From an uncultured Clostridia bacterium (GTDB lineage: Bacteria > Bacillota > Clostridia > Oscillospirales > Ruminococcaceae), in contig CANQUJ010000004.1 in the NCBI GenBank assembly GCA_947627005.1, forward strand, positions 60,217-124,216: 64,000 nucleotides of DNA. Reading direction: 5' to 3'. Positions 37,238 to 45,749 of this stretch are shown here, one piece after another (the first letter of the stretch is position 1; the number at the start of each line of letters is the position of its first letter). The notes under the pieces were generated by a model. It worked only from the letters and a program-made list of their open reading frames with translations. It had not been told where the DNA came from and did no database searches. The translations under genes and the position numbers were made by a program.

Positions 37238-38017
37238 ATGACAAAGAAAATCAAAGTTTTGATCGGCGACGATTCGCGGGAATTCGGGGTCTCGGCCGCC
37301 GACGTTTTAAGGGGGATGGGCTTTTTCTGCATAACCCGCCCGAAGGACGGCGCGATCTTGTTCGAGGCGATAAAAGACGAGTCGCCGGACGTTGCGATCT
37401 TAGACCTTTCTATGCCGAATTTGGACGCGATAGAGCTTATGAAGAAGGTCGGCCGCTCGGGAATAAAGAAGCCGCTGTTTATAGTCACCACCCCCTGCGA
37501 CAACTCTTTCGCCCAAAAACAGGCCGCCCAGGCCGGCGCGGCGTATTATCTTATACGCCCCTTCGACTCGAAAATGCTCGGCGACAGGATAAACGGCCTT
37601 TTGGGCTATGATTTTATCGAGGATCCTTCCCCGGCAATACCCTCGGCCCGAGAGCTCAGTATAGAGGTCATCGTCACCGAGATGATACACCAGCTCGGGG
37701 TCCCGGCGCATATAAAAGGGTATCACTATCTTCGCAGCGCGATACTTCATTGCGTTGAAGACAGCGAGATGCTGGAATGTGTCACCAAGCTTTTATATCC
37801 GACAGTCGCGGAAGAATTTCAGACCACGCCTTCGCGGGTAGAGCGAGCGATCCGCCACGCGATAGAGATCGCCTGGGACAGGGGAGACATCGAAACGCTT
37901 AATTCGTATTTCGGGTTTACCGTAAACACCGGCAAGGGCAAGCCCACCAACAGCGAGTTTATCGCGCTGATCGCCGACAGGATCAAGCTTAGATATAAAG
38001 AGGCGATAAAGCTTTAA
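37238..38017 (+). CDS. spo0A: Sporulation master regulator Spo0A
   Basis: A 259-residue response regulator. The receiver has the acidic pair at 11-12 (IGDDS) and the phospho-acceptor Asp56 in ILDLSMPNLD. The usual receiver lysine is arginine here (YYLIRPFD). The Spo0A DNA-binding domain is highly typical: GVPAHIKGYHYLRSAIL, TTPSRVERAIRHAIEIAWDRG and KGKPTNSEFIALIADRI. It controls entry to sporulation. It starts behind AACGGAGGA, with no spoIVB next to it. Confidence 0.96.
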   Translation: MTKKIKVLIGDDSREFGVSAADVLRGMGFFCITRPKDGAILFEAIKDESPDVAILDLSMPNLDAIELMKKVGRSGIKKPLFIVTTPCDNSFAQKQAAQAGAAYYLIRPFDSKMLGDRINGLLGYDFIEDPSPAIPSARELSIEVIVTEMIHQLGVPAHIKGYHYLRSAILHCVEDSEMLECVTKLLYPTVAEEFQTTPSRVERAIRHAIEIAWDRGDIETLNSYFGFTVNTGKGKPTNSEFIALIADRIKLRYKEAIKL

Positions 38018-38019
38018 GC

Positions 38020-38048
38020 TTGACAAATCGCCGAGAAAGGCATATAAT
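38020..38048 (+). promoter_or_regulatory. Consensus promoter of tRNA-Pro
   Basis: TTGACA (38020-38025), 17-base spacer, TATAAT (38043-38048), starting 3 bases after the spo0A stop. Confidence 0.9.
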
Positions 38049-38077
38049 AAGCCCGAGGAGAGATCCTCGGGGAATTT

Positions 38078-38153
38078 CGGGGTGTAGCGCAGCTGGCAGC
38101 GCGCCTGCTTTGGGAGCAGGATGTCGGGGGTTCAAATCCCTTCACTCCGACCA
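38078..38153 (+). tRNA. tRNA-Pro (TGG anticodon)
   Basis: A 76-nt cloverleaf with CGGGGTG/CACTCCG acceptor stem, anticodon stem CCTGC/GCAGG with loop TTTGGGA (anticodon TGG), T arm containing GGTTCAAATCC, and encoded CCA. Copies of its 3' end recur at 38390 and 38731. Confidence 0.96.
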
Positions 38154-38184
38154 TGAAAAAAGCGCCTTTAGGCGCTTTTTTCAT
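38154..38184 (+). terminator. Terminator of tRNA-Pro
   Basis: A near-perfect palindrome with arms ATGAAAAAAGCGCC and GGCGCTTTTTTCAT and a TTTA loop immediately after the CCA. Confidence 0.85.
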
Positions 38185-38389
38185 GGCTGACGTCGTTGGG
38201 TGCGGGGACCCCGTCAAAGCGCAGGCTCATTTTGAAAAACGCAGAGAGAACGAAAATTGCAAAAGCTTCAAATTAAGCAATCGTACGAGCGCTTTGGATC
38301 GGATGGAAGCATTATTTCTCCGCGAGCACGAGCAGGGCAAAAATATACGCCCGCGAAGTGCGAGCGGCAAGAAATAACGCTTCCATTGG

Positions 38390-38415
38390 GGTTACAAATC
38401 CCTTCACTCCGACCA
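38390..38415 (+). repeat. Duplicate of tRNA-Pro 3' end (att-like scar)
   Basis: GGTTACAAATCCCTTCACTC then CGACCA matches the tRNA T-arm/acceptor 3' end with one inserted base. It is followed, like the tRNA, by a strong hairpin (AAAGAAAAAGCACC / GGTGCTTTTTCTTT, 38416-38454). Confidence 0.8.
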
Positions 38416-38454
38416 AAAGAAAAAGCACCGCAAGGGTGCTTTTTCTTTTGGTCT
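38416..38454 (+). terminator. Terminator after the duplicated tRNA end
   Basis: CCAAAAGAAAAAGCACC and GGTGCTTTTTCTTTTGG pair around GCAAG. It mirrors the arrangement after the intact tRNA. Confidence 0.7.
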
Positions 38455-38459
38455 AAGTA

Positions 38460-38540
38460 GTTGGGTACGGAAGCCCACCGCAATCAGAAACAAAGTTTGG
38501 CGAAGCCGAAGGCTTCGCAGAGGCATCGTGCCGGCAGTAA
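38460..38540. repeat. 81-bp direct repeat, copy 1
   Basis: Starts GTTGGGTACGGAAGCCCACC and ends CCGGCAGTAA; 38624-38704 is the second copy with only a few changes. No gene is supported in either copy. Confidence 0.85.
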
Positions 38541-38623
38541 CACATCGAACTTTGTTTTGGCGACGCCTTTTCGGCTTTGGCTGTGCGTTAGCGCCTTTAG
38601 GCGCTTTTGTCATGGCTGACGTC

Positions 38624-38704
38624 GTTGGGTGAGGAAGCCCACCGCAATCAGAAACAAAGTTTGGCGAAGCCGAAGGCTTCGCAGAGGCGTCGTGACGGCA
38701 GTAA
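38624..38704. repeat. 81-bp direct repeat, copy 2
   Basis: Second copy, preceded by a copy of the tRNA terminator module (GCGCCTTTAGGCGCTTTT at 38591-38608, then CATGGCTGACGTCGTTGGGT). Confidence 0.85.
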
Positions 38705-38730
38705 TCTTGTCGCTATGTATCGTCGACGCC

Positions 38731-38751
38731 TTATCCCTATCACTCCGACCA
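38731..38751 (+). repeat. Second, shorter copy of the tRNA-Pro 3' end
   Basis: ATCCCTATCACTCCGACCA resembles the terminal 18 bases of tRNA-Pro. It ends a repeated unit. Confidence 0.6.
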
Positions 38752-39010
38752 CGCCGTCGCGGACTACGTATCGTTCGCGGCGGATTATCACGCTTACGCG
38801 CTCAATGTCGCCTCTCACTCGCTCCGTGCAAAGATGCGATTGCTTTTCCGCAAGACGACCGAGCCAAGCCTCTATGGCGAGGGAAGTCGGCAAAAAGCAA
38901 CGCTTTTTGCCGACTTCTCCCCACAAACGCAGAAAGCAAGGCCAAGTCACAAATTTCAAAGAGCGCAAAAGTTAGGGCTTTGGATTGCCATTTAACGTTC
39001 CGGAAATTGA
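38752..39010. other. Non-coding stretch after tRNA remnants
   Basis: I see no credible gene here. One hairpin is present with arms AAGTCGGCAAAAAGC and GCTTTTTGCCGACTT (38883-38917). Confidence 0.5.
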
Positions 39011-39760
39011 ACAATAGATAGTCCCCGCCCGCCGTCCCATTGCTAAGAGGAATTCGCTGCGCTCATGCTATTTGAATCGCTCCTCCCGGAGTAGGGAGAC
39101 CGCCGAAGGCGGGCTCGCAGCGACGCTGACAAAAGAAATCTTTATCACAAAGTTTTGGGCGTCGCTTGCGCCCACCCCTGCCCCCTCCCGCGGGGAGGGG
39201 GAATAAAAGGAAATAAAGAGATTCAAGAAAGCAAAGCGCTTGCGGCAACAGTTAAAAGGTATCGCGCTCCGCACGATGACATTCTAAAGCCACCCCACCC
39301 CTCTCGCTTCGCTCGCGCCCCCGCCCCTCGAGGGGCGGGGGCTTTGCTATTTTATACTTTCGTTCAAAGCTTTATGGGGGTGGGTGACTAAAAATAGTAT
39401 ACCCCCGAACGAGCGGTTAGCGAGTTCGTGGGTATACCTTTTTGCAATGGGCTGACGCCGGCGTGCCTGATTTTCCATTTTTCTCTGTACCGTCCAAACG
39501 CTTTAAAGCATCGCTCTCGCCCTGCTTTCTTTCAGCACTCTTTTCCTTTGCCCCCTCCCTGCGGGAGGGGGCAGGGGGTGGGCGTCTTAAAATAGTATGA
39601 GCGAAGCGAATACCTTTTAGCAGCGGGCAGCGGCGGGCGGGGACTCGTCATATTTCTAAGTGTGCACAGTGGGTATGCAATAAAAATCGCCCTCGTCTCC
39701 GCCGAGCACCATTTAACCGTGGCGCAGTCAGACGAAAGCCCCCTCCCCCCCGGCCGGGTG
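39010..39760. repeat. Intergenic repeat island B
   Basis: This gap shares modules with island A: CCCCCGCCCCTCGAGGGG then CGGGGGCTTTGCTATTTTAT (39318 onward), AAATAGTATGAGCGAAGCG then AATACCTTTTAGCAG (39590-39622) and CCCCCTCCCTGCGGGAGGGG (39551-39570). Inverted module pieces lie at 39042-39080. The following 39760-39960 stretch shows nothing I can name. Confidence 0.8.
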
Positions 39761-39966
39761 CCTCCCTCCCTTAAAGCCCCTTACCCATTCTCACGCTTAC
39801 AATCAAAGTAAAACAGTCCAATCAATCCGGCACATTCTTTCGGAAATGTGCAGGTGTCAACCCTATATAGCCAAAAATCCATAATCCGAGCCTCCGCTTT
39901 GTGCCGTCCGCTGATCGTTTATCTCTACCGCAAATTCGCTGCCCCTGTACGCGCTTCAAAACGCTC

Positions 39967-40017
39967 TTGCACCTTGGCGCCCTTTGTGGTATAATACATC
40001 ATACATCAACGTATTAT
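39967..40017 (+). promoter_or_regulatory. Promoter and likely TetR operator
   Basis: TTGCAC (39967-39972), 17 bases, TATAAT (39990-39995). The inverted repeat ATAATAC (39991-39997) / GTATTAT (40011-40017) overlaps the -10 and the start point, the place an autoregulating TetR repressor would bind. Confidence 0.75.
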
Positions 40018-40046
40018 GTAACTACAACGCCCTTAGGAGATTAGCC

Positions 40047-40604
40047 ATGTCAAACTTCACGAAGAAAGCAATTCAAGAGTCCTTTCTGAAACTGCTGACG
40101 GAACGGCCGCTGTCCAAAATCACGGTGAAAGATATTGTGGCGGACTGCGGTGTCAATCGCAACACCTTTTACTACTATTTTGAGGATATGCCGAAGCTTA
40201 TTGAAAGTATTGTCGAGGAGGACGCCGCCGAGATCATTCAGTCCTATCCCACAATTGAAAAATTCGAGGACTGTCTGGAGGCTGCAATTACGCTTGCGCT
40301 TGCGAAAAAGCGCGCGGTGCTGCATATTTATCACTCGGCAAATCGGGAAATCTATGAGATGTACTTATGGAAAGTCTGCGATCACACGGTCAACGCCTAT
40401 GTTACATCTGTCCTGCAAGGAAAAAGCGTTCGGGAAAGCGACCTTTTCATCGTAAAAGAGTATCTGTCAGGTCTTGCTTTCGGGCTCTTCTCAAGATGGC
40501 TGAAAAACGATATGAACGATGATATTCGGAGTATGCTTTCACGTTTGACGGAGATCAAAAAAGGAATGATCGAGGAGATGATACTGCGCTGCGTGGAAGA
40601 ATAA
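40047..40604 (+). CDS. TetR/AcrR family transcriptional regulator
   Basis: A 185-residue TetR with N-terminal HTH: KKAIQESFLKLLTERPLSKITVKDIVADCGVNRNTFYYYFEDM. The C-terminal ligand domain resembles the DhaS/YvdT-type group. I use the ATG at 40047 behind AGGAGA instead of the 39984 start. It heads a plus-strand module with an HdeD-like protein, an MMPL transporter and a heptad-repeat protein, which it probably represses along with itself. Confidence 0.9.
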   Translation: MSNFTKKAIQESFLKLLTERPLSKITVKDIVADCGVNRNTFYYYFEDMPKLIESIVEEDAAEIIQSYPTIEKFEDCLEAAITLALAKKRAVLHIYHSANREIYEMYLWKVCDHTVNAYVTSVLQGKSVRESDLFIVKEYLSGLAFGLFSRWLKNDMNDDIRSMLSRLTEIKKGMIEEMILRCVEE

Positions 40605-40649
40605 ACAGACAAATGCAGCCGTTTGCCTGAAAATCGGTCATTTTTATAT

Positions 40650-40683
40650 CCTGTGTCTGATTATCGGACACGGGACTTTTTTT
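40650..40683 (+). terminator. Terminator after tetR
   Basis: CCTGTGTC and GACACGGG arms pair, followed by seven T. It separates tetR from the HdeD-MMPL operon, which has its own TATAAT at about 40712. Confidence 0.75.
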
Positions 40684-40746
40684 GTCCGTATGCAAATCAA
40701 AACGCGAAGGATATAATATAAACAAACGAGCAAAGGAGGCTTTTGT

Positions 40747-41361
40747 ATGAAGATGCGCTCGGTAACGCCGATGAGAATTGCTAAGATCGGATACATCGTT
40801 ATGTCCGTCCTGTTTTGCTTGGCAGGCGTTTTGTTTATCGCTATGCCCGAAATTTCGGCGAAAATTATCGGAATTTGTATCGGTATCTCGATGATCCTCT
40901 TCGGCACTGTCAGACTGATCGGATATTTTTCAAAGGACCTGTACCGATTGGCGTTTCAGTTTGATCTGGAATTCGGAATACTGATGATGATTCTTGGGGT
41001 GACAGTCCTGTTTAATCCCGAGAACCTGATGGCGTTTATCTGCGTAGCCATCGGCATTTCCATTCTGCTTGACGGACTGTTCAAAATTCGGATAGCTCTC
41101 GATTCAAAACAGTTCGGCATCAAAAGCTGGTGGCTGATTTTAGCTCTTGCGATTGTGACAGGGGTGATCGGAGTATTCCTGATTTTTGATTCGGCGACAG
41201 GCTCCGAGCTGATGACCGTTATACTCGGGCTCACCCTTCTTTCGGAGGGCATTCTGAACCTGTCTACGGTTATCAGCACCGTTTTAATTGTCAAAAATCA
41301 GGCGCCCGACATCATCGAAACGGACATCATTGACATTGACTTTGACGGAAAGGAAAGGTGA
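40747..41361 (+). CDS. HdeD-like (DUF308) membrane protein
   Basis: 204 residues with about six membrane helices in three pairs (for example IVMSVLFCLAGVLFIAMP, IIGICIGISMILFGTVRLIG, FGILMMILGVTVLFNP). The pairing and the NPE/P-x-x motifs between helices fit DUF308/HdeD. The acidic C-terminus ends DIIDIDFDGKER. Its role is unknown; it precedes the MMPL gene with only 4 bases between. It has an AAAGGAGG SD. Confidence 0.82.
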   Translation: MKMRSVTPMRIAKIGYIVMSVLFCLAGVLFIAMPEISAKIIGICIGISMILFGTVRLIGYFSKDLYRLAFQFDLEFGILMMILGVTVLFNPENLMAFICVAIGISILLDGLFKIRIALDSKQFGIKSWWLILALAIVTGVIGVFLIFDSATGSELMTVILGLTLLSEGILNLSTVISTVLIVKNQAPDIIETDIIDIDFDGKER

Positions 41362-41365
41362 AAGC

Positions 41366-43462
41366 ATGAAATTTTCAAAAGCGGTCGTAAAATTCAGAAT
41401 ACCGATTCTGATCTTGGCACTTTTACTCATGATCCCCTCGGTTTTGGGGATTATGGGAACGCGAATCAACTATGATATGCTTACATATCTGCCCGAGGAT
41501 ATGGAAACCGTCATCGGGCAAAACGAACTCTTAGAGGACTTCGACAAGGGCGCTTTTGCGTTTTTAATTGTGGAAGATATGCCGGAAAAGGACGTCGCGG
41601 CTCTGAAAGAGCAGATCTCTGAGGTCGATCATGTGGATACCGTCCTGTGGTACGACTCTTTTGCAGATATTTCCGTCCCGATGGAGCTGCTGCCCGACAA
41701 AATCTATAAAGAATTCAATACGGAAAATGCCACCATGATGGCGCTGTTCTTTGACGGCTCCACATCCTCCGACGTCACCATGGACGCGGTGCGTCAGATT
41801 CGCAAAATCGCGGGAAAACAGTGTTTCCTGTCGGGGCTTACCGCCATGGTGGTGGATTTAAAAGACCTTTGTGAGCGGGAAGAACCTATCTATGTGGGAA
41901 TTGCAGTTGCGCTCGCGCTTTTAGTCATGCTGCTTCTTTTGGACAACTGGCTTACGCCGTTTGTATTTCTTATGAGCATCGGCATGATGATCCTGATAAA
42001 TCTCGGCAGCAATTATTTCCTTGGAGAGATTTCATATATCACAAAGGCGCTCTCCGCCGTTTTACAGCTTGCCGTGACCATGGATTATTCCATCTTTTTA
42101 TGGCACAGCTACAATGAACAGCTTACCAAACAAACCGACCATAGGGAAGCTATGGCAAGCGCGATTCAAAAAACGCTGACTTCCATCGTCGGAAGCTCGA
42201 TAACTACCGTCGCGGGATTTATCGCCCTTTGCTTTATGTCCTTCACACTCGGCCGCGACCTCGGAATCGTGATGGCGAAAGGCGTTATTTTGGGAGTACT
42301 TGGCTGCGTGACCGTTCTGCCCGCCATGATACTTATACTGGATAAACCGCTTCAGAAGGCAAAGCACCGCTCGCTCATTCCGAATATGCGCCGTTTTGCA
42401 GGCGGCACGGTAAAGGTTTTCCCGATTTTTCTCTGCCTGTTTGTTATGCTGATTCCGCCGGCGCTTTACGGATATAACAAAACCAACGACGAAACATATT
42501 ACAATCTGGCAAAGTCCCTGCCCGACGATATGGAATATGTGATTGCAAACAGCAAGCTGTCGGAGGATTTTGACATCGCCTCGACGCACATGCTCCTTAT
42601 CGACAAAAATCTTTCGCCCAAATCCGTTCGGGAAATGACGGACGAAATGGAGCAGGTGGACGGCGTAAAATATGTGCTGGGACTTGAATCGGTTATCGGC
42701 CCGCGCGTGCCGGAGGAGATCCTGCCCGAATCGGTTACGGGTCTTTTGGAGAGCGACAAATGGGAGCTTTGGCTTCTTAACTCCGAATATCCCGTGGCAA
42801 GCGATGAAGTCGGCGCGCAAATTGAATCTTTAAATGCCATTCTGAAAAAATACGACCCGACAGGAATGCTCATCGGAGAAGCGCCCTGCATGAAGGATAT
42901 GATCGACGTCACCTCCCACGATTTTGAGGTCGTCAACGCTATTTCAATCGTCGCGATTTTCCTCATCATCGCCTTGGTGGAACGCAGCGTTTCTCTGCCG
43001 TTTATTCTGATTTCCGTCATTGAACTTGCGATTTTCATTAACCTCGGACTGCCGCATTACCTAGGGCAAAGCCTGCCGTTTATCGCACCGATCTGCATCA
43101 GCACTATCCAGCTTGGCGCGACCGTTGACTACGCCATTTTGATGACTACGAGGTACAAGTCGGAACGCTCACGCGGGGCGGATAAGAAAGAAGCGGTAAC
43201 GACCGCGCTCGCATCGTCGATCCCCTCCATAATCGTTTCGGGCATGGGGCTGTTCGCCGCCACATTCGGCGTTGCGCTCTACTCAAAAATCGACATGATA
43301 AGCTCGATTTGTATGCTTCTTGCCCGCGGCGCGCTGATCAGTATGCTCTGCGTGATTTTGATCCTTCCCGCGCTTCTTATGCTGCTTGACAGGGTCATTT
43401 GCGCGACCACGCTCGGAATGAAAAAGAAAAACAATACCGAACAGGAGGTAGTTTTGAAATGA
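41366..43462 (+). CDS. MMPL family RND-type transporter
   Basis: A 698-residue transporter with the duplicated RND topology: TM1 (IPILILALLLMIPSVLGI), an extracellular loop (about 40-190), TM2-6, then a second half (TM7 at about 345, loop, TM8-12). VTMDYSIFLWHSYNEQ and GATVDYAILMTTRYKSE are the paired proton-relay-type MMPL motifs (D-Y). The substrate is unknown but MMPL proteins export lipids or peptides. The ORF track's 41288 start lies within the upstream gene; I use 41366 with AAAGGTGA. Confidence 0.9.
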   Translation: MKFSKAVVKFRIPILILALLLMIPSVLGIMGTRINYDMLTYLPEDMETVIGQNELLEDFDKGAFAFLIVEDMPEKDVAALKEQISEVDHVDTVLWYDSFADISVPMELLPDKIYKEFNTENATMMALFFDGSTSSDVTMDAVRQIRKIAGKQCFLSGLTAMVVDLKDLCEREEPIYVGIAVALALLVMLLLLDNWLTPFVFLMSIGMMILINLGSNYFLGEISYITKALSAVLQLAVTMDYSIFLWHSYNEQLTKQTDHREAMASAIQKTLTSIVGSSITTVAGFIALCFMSFTLGRDLGIVMAKGVILGVLGCVTVLPAMILILDKPLQKAKHRSLIPNMRRFAGGTVKVFPIFLCLFVMLIPPALYGYNKTNDETYYNLAKSLPDDMEYVIANSKLSEDFDIASTHMLLIDKNLSPKSVREMTDEMEQVDGVKYVLGLESVIGPRVPEEILPESVTGLLESDKWELWLLNSEYPVASDEVGAQIESLNAILKKYDPTGMLIGEAPCMKDMIDVTSHDFEVVNAISIVAIFLIIALVERSVSLPFILISVIELAIFINLGLPHYLGQSLPFIAPICISTIQLGATVDYAILMTTRYKSERSRGADKKEAVTTALASSIPSIIVSGMGLFAATFGVALYSKIDMISSICMLLARGALISMLCVILILPALLMLLDRVICATTLGMKKKNNTEQEVVLK

Positions 43463-45174
43463 AAAAAATCTCAATGAAAATCATCGCGCTCTGCCTTTGT
43501 GCGATTTTGGCGGCGAGCGGCATAACGGCGACTGCTTTCGCCGTGAATTCCGACGGAGATGAAGCCGAAAATCAAGAAGAAACCGCAGCCGAAACTGTCG
43601 TCGCCGAAGATGAAGCGAGCGCCGACATATCCAAAGACGAAACCGTTTATGTTCTTGCTGGCGCCGACGGCTCGGCTAAAAAAATCATTGTCAGCGATTG
43701 GCTCAGAAACTCCCTCGGCAGCGATACGCTGAGCGATAAATCGGAGCTTACGGATATAGAAAATGTCAAGGGCGATGAGTCGTATTCCGTAAGCGGCGAT
43801 GGTGAGATGATTTGGAACGCCGATGGCGGCGATATTTACTATCAAGGCAGCACCGAAAAAGCTCTTCCCGTTGACCTGAGCGTTACATATACGCTCGACG
43901 GAAAGCCAATCTCGGCAAACGATCTGGCCGGAAAGAGCGGCAGGGTGACGATTCGCTTTGACTATCAAAACAAGCAGTACGAAACCGTGGAGATCGACGG
44001 CAAGCAGGAAAAAATCTATGTTCCGTTTGCGACGCTGAACTGCGTTATCTTAGACGACGACGTGTTCACAAATGTAACTGTTACTAACGGCAAACTTATA
44101 AACGACGGCGGCCGCACCGTTGTTATCGGAACGGCTTTCCCGGGACTTCGTGAAAATCTTGCAATATCCGAAGATAAGCTGAAAATTCCCGATTATGTCG
44201 AAATATCCGCAGACGCAAAAGACTTTAAGCTCGGCAATACCGTGACCGTTGCCACAAACGAGCTTTTCAACAGTCTTGATACGGACAAATTCGGTTCAAT
44301 AACCAAGTTGAGCGATTCAATGAAACAGCTGCCGAGCGCTATGGCTCAACTTTTGGACGGCTCTTCGCAGCTTTATGACGGGCTCAACGAATTGCTTGAA
44401 AAATCAGGCGATCTGGCGGCGGGTATAGATCAGCTTGCTGCCGGATCGGAGAATCTTAAAAGCGGCGCCGAGAGCCTTGATTCCGGCGCCGAAGAGCTTC
44501 AGGCAGGCACTGCGCAGCTGAGCGAGGGACTGAATACCTTGACCGCAAGTAACGACGTATTAAACGGCGGCGCGAAACAGGTATTTGACACGCTTTTAGA
44601 GTCGGCGAACACCCAACTTGCCGCCGCAGGACTTGAAGTCCCGACCTTGACGGCTGAAAACTATGGGCAGATTCTTGACGGCGTCATCGCAAAATCAGGC
44701 GGGAGTACCTCGGAAGCAGCAAAGCCGATTGTCGCGCTTAAATCCTCTCTTGACAGCTACAACACTTTTTATCTCGGCCTGCAAAGCTATACGGCAGGCG
44801 TTGCCGACGCGGCGGCAGGTGCAACTGCTTTAAAAGCGGGAACGGATAACCTGAAATCCGGCGCTTCCCGGCTTTCCGCCGGGGCTTCGGAGCTTAGCAG
44901 CGGTATCCTCGACCTTAAAAATGCAACGCCGGCTCTGGCGGACGGCATCAGCCAACTTCGCGACGGCTCGATGCAGCTTTCCGACGGATTGAATGAATTC
45001 AATGAGCAGGGAATCCAAAAGCTGGCGGACGCTATGGGCGGCAACCTCGATGGGCTTATGAGCAGATTCCGCGCGACCAAAGACGTTTCGCTGCGCTATA
45101 AGAATTTTGCAGGCGCGGGCGAAGATGCGGACGGTCAGGTGAAATTTATTTATAGGACGGAGGCTGTTGAGTAA
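43459..45174 (+). CDS. Secreted heptad-repeat (YhgE/Pip-like) protein
   Basis: 571 residues. A signal peptide (MKKISMKIIALCLCAILAAS, cleavage after AFA) precedes a beta-rich domain (about 50-270) and a long region of x-x-x-L-x-x-G heptads (DGSSQLYDGLNELLEKSGDLA, then AAGSENLKSGAESLDSGAEELQAG). This pattern is typical of YhgE/Pip-associated partners of MMPL exporters and would form an elongated coiled coil outside the membrane. No C-terminal membrane anchor is seen. Its ATG overlaps the MMPL stop (ATGA) behind CAGGAGG. Confidence 0.88.
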   Translation: MKKISMKIIALCLCAILAASGITATAFAVNSDGDEAENQEETAAETVVAEDEASADISKDETVYVLAGADGSAKKIIVSDWLRNSLGSDTLSDKSELTDIENVKGDESYSVSGDGEMIWNADGGDIYYQGSTEKALPVDLSVTYTLDGKPISANDLAGKSGRVTIRFDYQNKQYETVEIDGKQEKIYVPFATLNCVILDDDVFTNVTVTNGKLINDGGRTVVIGTAFPGLRENLAISEDKLKIPDYVEISADAKDFKLGNTVTVATNELFNSLDTDKFGSITKLSDSMKQLPSAMAQLLDGSSQLYDGLNELLEKSGDLAAGIDQLAAGSENLKSGAESLDSGAEELQAGTAQLSEGLNTLTASNDVLNGGAKQVFDTLLESANTQLAAAGLEVPTLTAENYGQILDGVIAKSGGSTSEAAKPIVALKSSLDSYNTFYLGLQSYTAGVADAAAGATALKAGTDNLKSGASRLSAGASELSSGILDLKNATPALADGISQLRDGSMQLSDGLNEFNEQGIQKLADAMGGNLDGLMSRFRATKDVSLRYKNFAGAGEDADGQVKFIYRTEAVE

Positions 45175-45217
45175 ATCGGCAGTTGAGAATTGATCGGCAA
45201 CAAAATTAGGCGGTTTG

Positions 45218-45251
45218 AAGCAGCAAGTCTAAAAAAGATTTGCTGCTTTTT
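45218..45251 (+). terminator. Terminator of the MMPL operon
   Basis: AGCAGCAAGTC and GATTTGCTGCT pair, followed by TTTTT. Confidence 0.8.
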
Positions 45252-45352
45252 GATTGCGATGCGACCATGTTAAGAGGGAAAAACGCGAGATCCCGAAAAT
45301 TTTGAATCTTTCGGCGGTATTGGGAGTAAGGGGAAATGAGGCCGGGGGAAAA

Positions 45353-45446
45353 GCAGATTTTATAGAGCAAGATTCTACCGCGGGAGCAAATTTGGCTGCG
45401 CGGAATCTTGTTGGAGTTTACTTTCAAAAAAGAAACTAAAATCTGC
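45353..45446. repeat. Nested inverted-repeat element
   Basis: Outer arms GCAGATTTTA (45353-45362) and TAAAATCTGC (45437-45446) enclose inner arms CAAGATTC...CGCG (45368-45382) and CGCGGAATCTTG (45399-45410). The antisense 45206-45532 ORF crosses this structure and is not convincing. Confidence 0.65.
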
Positions 45447-45587
45447 GCCCATGTTAATTGCAGAAATAAGCCTTTCGGAAAACGCTGAAAGGCACAATCG
45501 GTTATAACCCTCGGTTCTAACTGCTGAACCAATCAAGACTTCCTTTGCCGGTCTGCGGCGTGATATAATCGTATTAAAGGAGGCACT

Positions 45588-45749
45588 ATGAAAAAATTTG
45601 CGATTTTAGCCGCTTTTGCGGTTGTTTTGAGTTCGTGCGGGGCAGAACCTGCCATGGAAATCTCGCGGGTCGAGCCTGCCGAGGCGGAAATTGTCGCGGG
45701 GGATTCTCCTGCCGAAACCGAAAATATTGTCGAGGAGGACCCGAAATGA
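45588..45749 (+). CDS. Small lipoprotein leader (53 aa), possibly the severed N-terminus of the esterase
   Basis: A 53-residue frame too short for the track: a signal peptide with lipobox LSSC (MKKFAILAAFAVVLSSCGAE), then an acidic, glutamate-rich linker ending VEEDPK. An AAGGAGG SD lies 5 bases upstream and a TATAAT at 45564. Its TGA overlaps the ATG of the next gene. Neighbouring lipoproteins (DUF362, flavodoxin) have the same leader-plus-acidic-linker fused to an enzyme, so this may be the N-terminus of the esterase separated by a one-base frame difference. Confidence 0.75.
   Translation: MKKFAILAAFAVVLSSCGAEPAMEISRVEPAEAEIVAGDSPAETENIVEEDPK

Noticed and set aside
38607-39021. Several 100-130 aa ORFs downstream of tRNA-Pro
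   Set aside because: They lie on duplicated non-coding units, overlap each other in different frames and lack SD or family signatures.
39551-39620. Possible CRISPR array in the repeat islands
   Set aside because: The repeated modules vary in length, order and orientation and have no regular spacers; no cas genes are nearby.
42098-42820. 240-aa minus-strand ORF in the MMPL gene
   Set aside because: Overlaps a clear transporter and has no recognisable protein features.
45206-45532. 108-aa minus-strand ORF in the gap after the MMPL operon
   Set aside because: It crosses a terminator and a nested inverted repeat and has no ribosome site; more likely repeat DNA.
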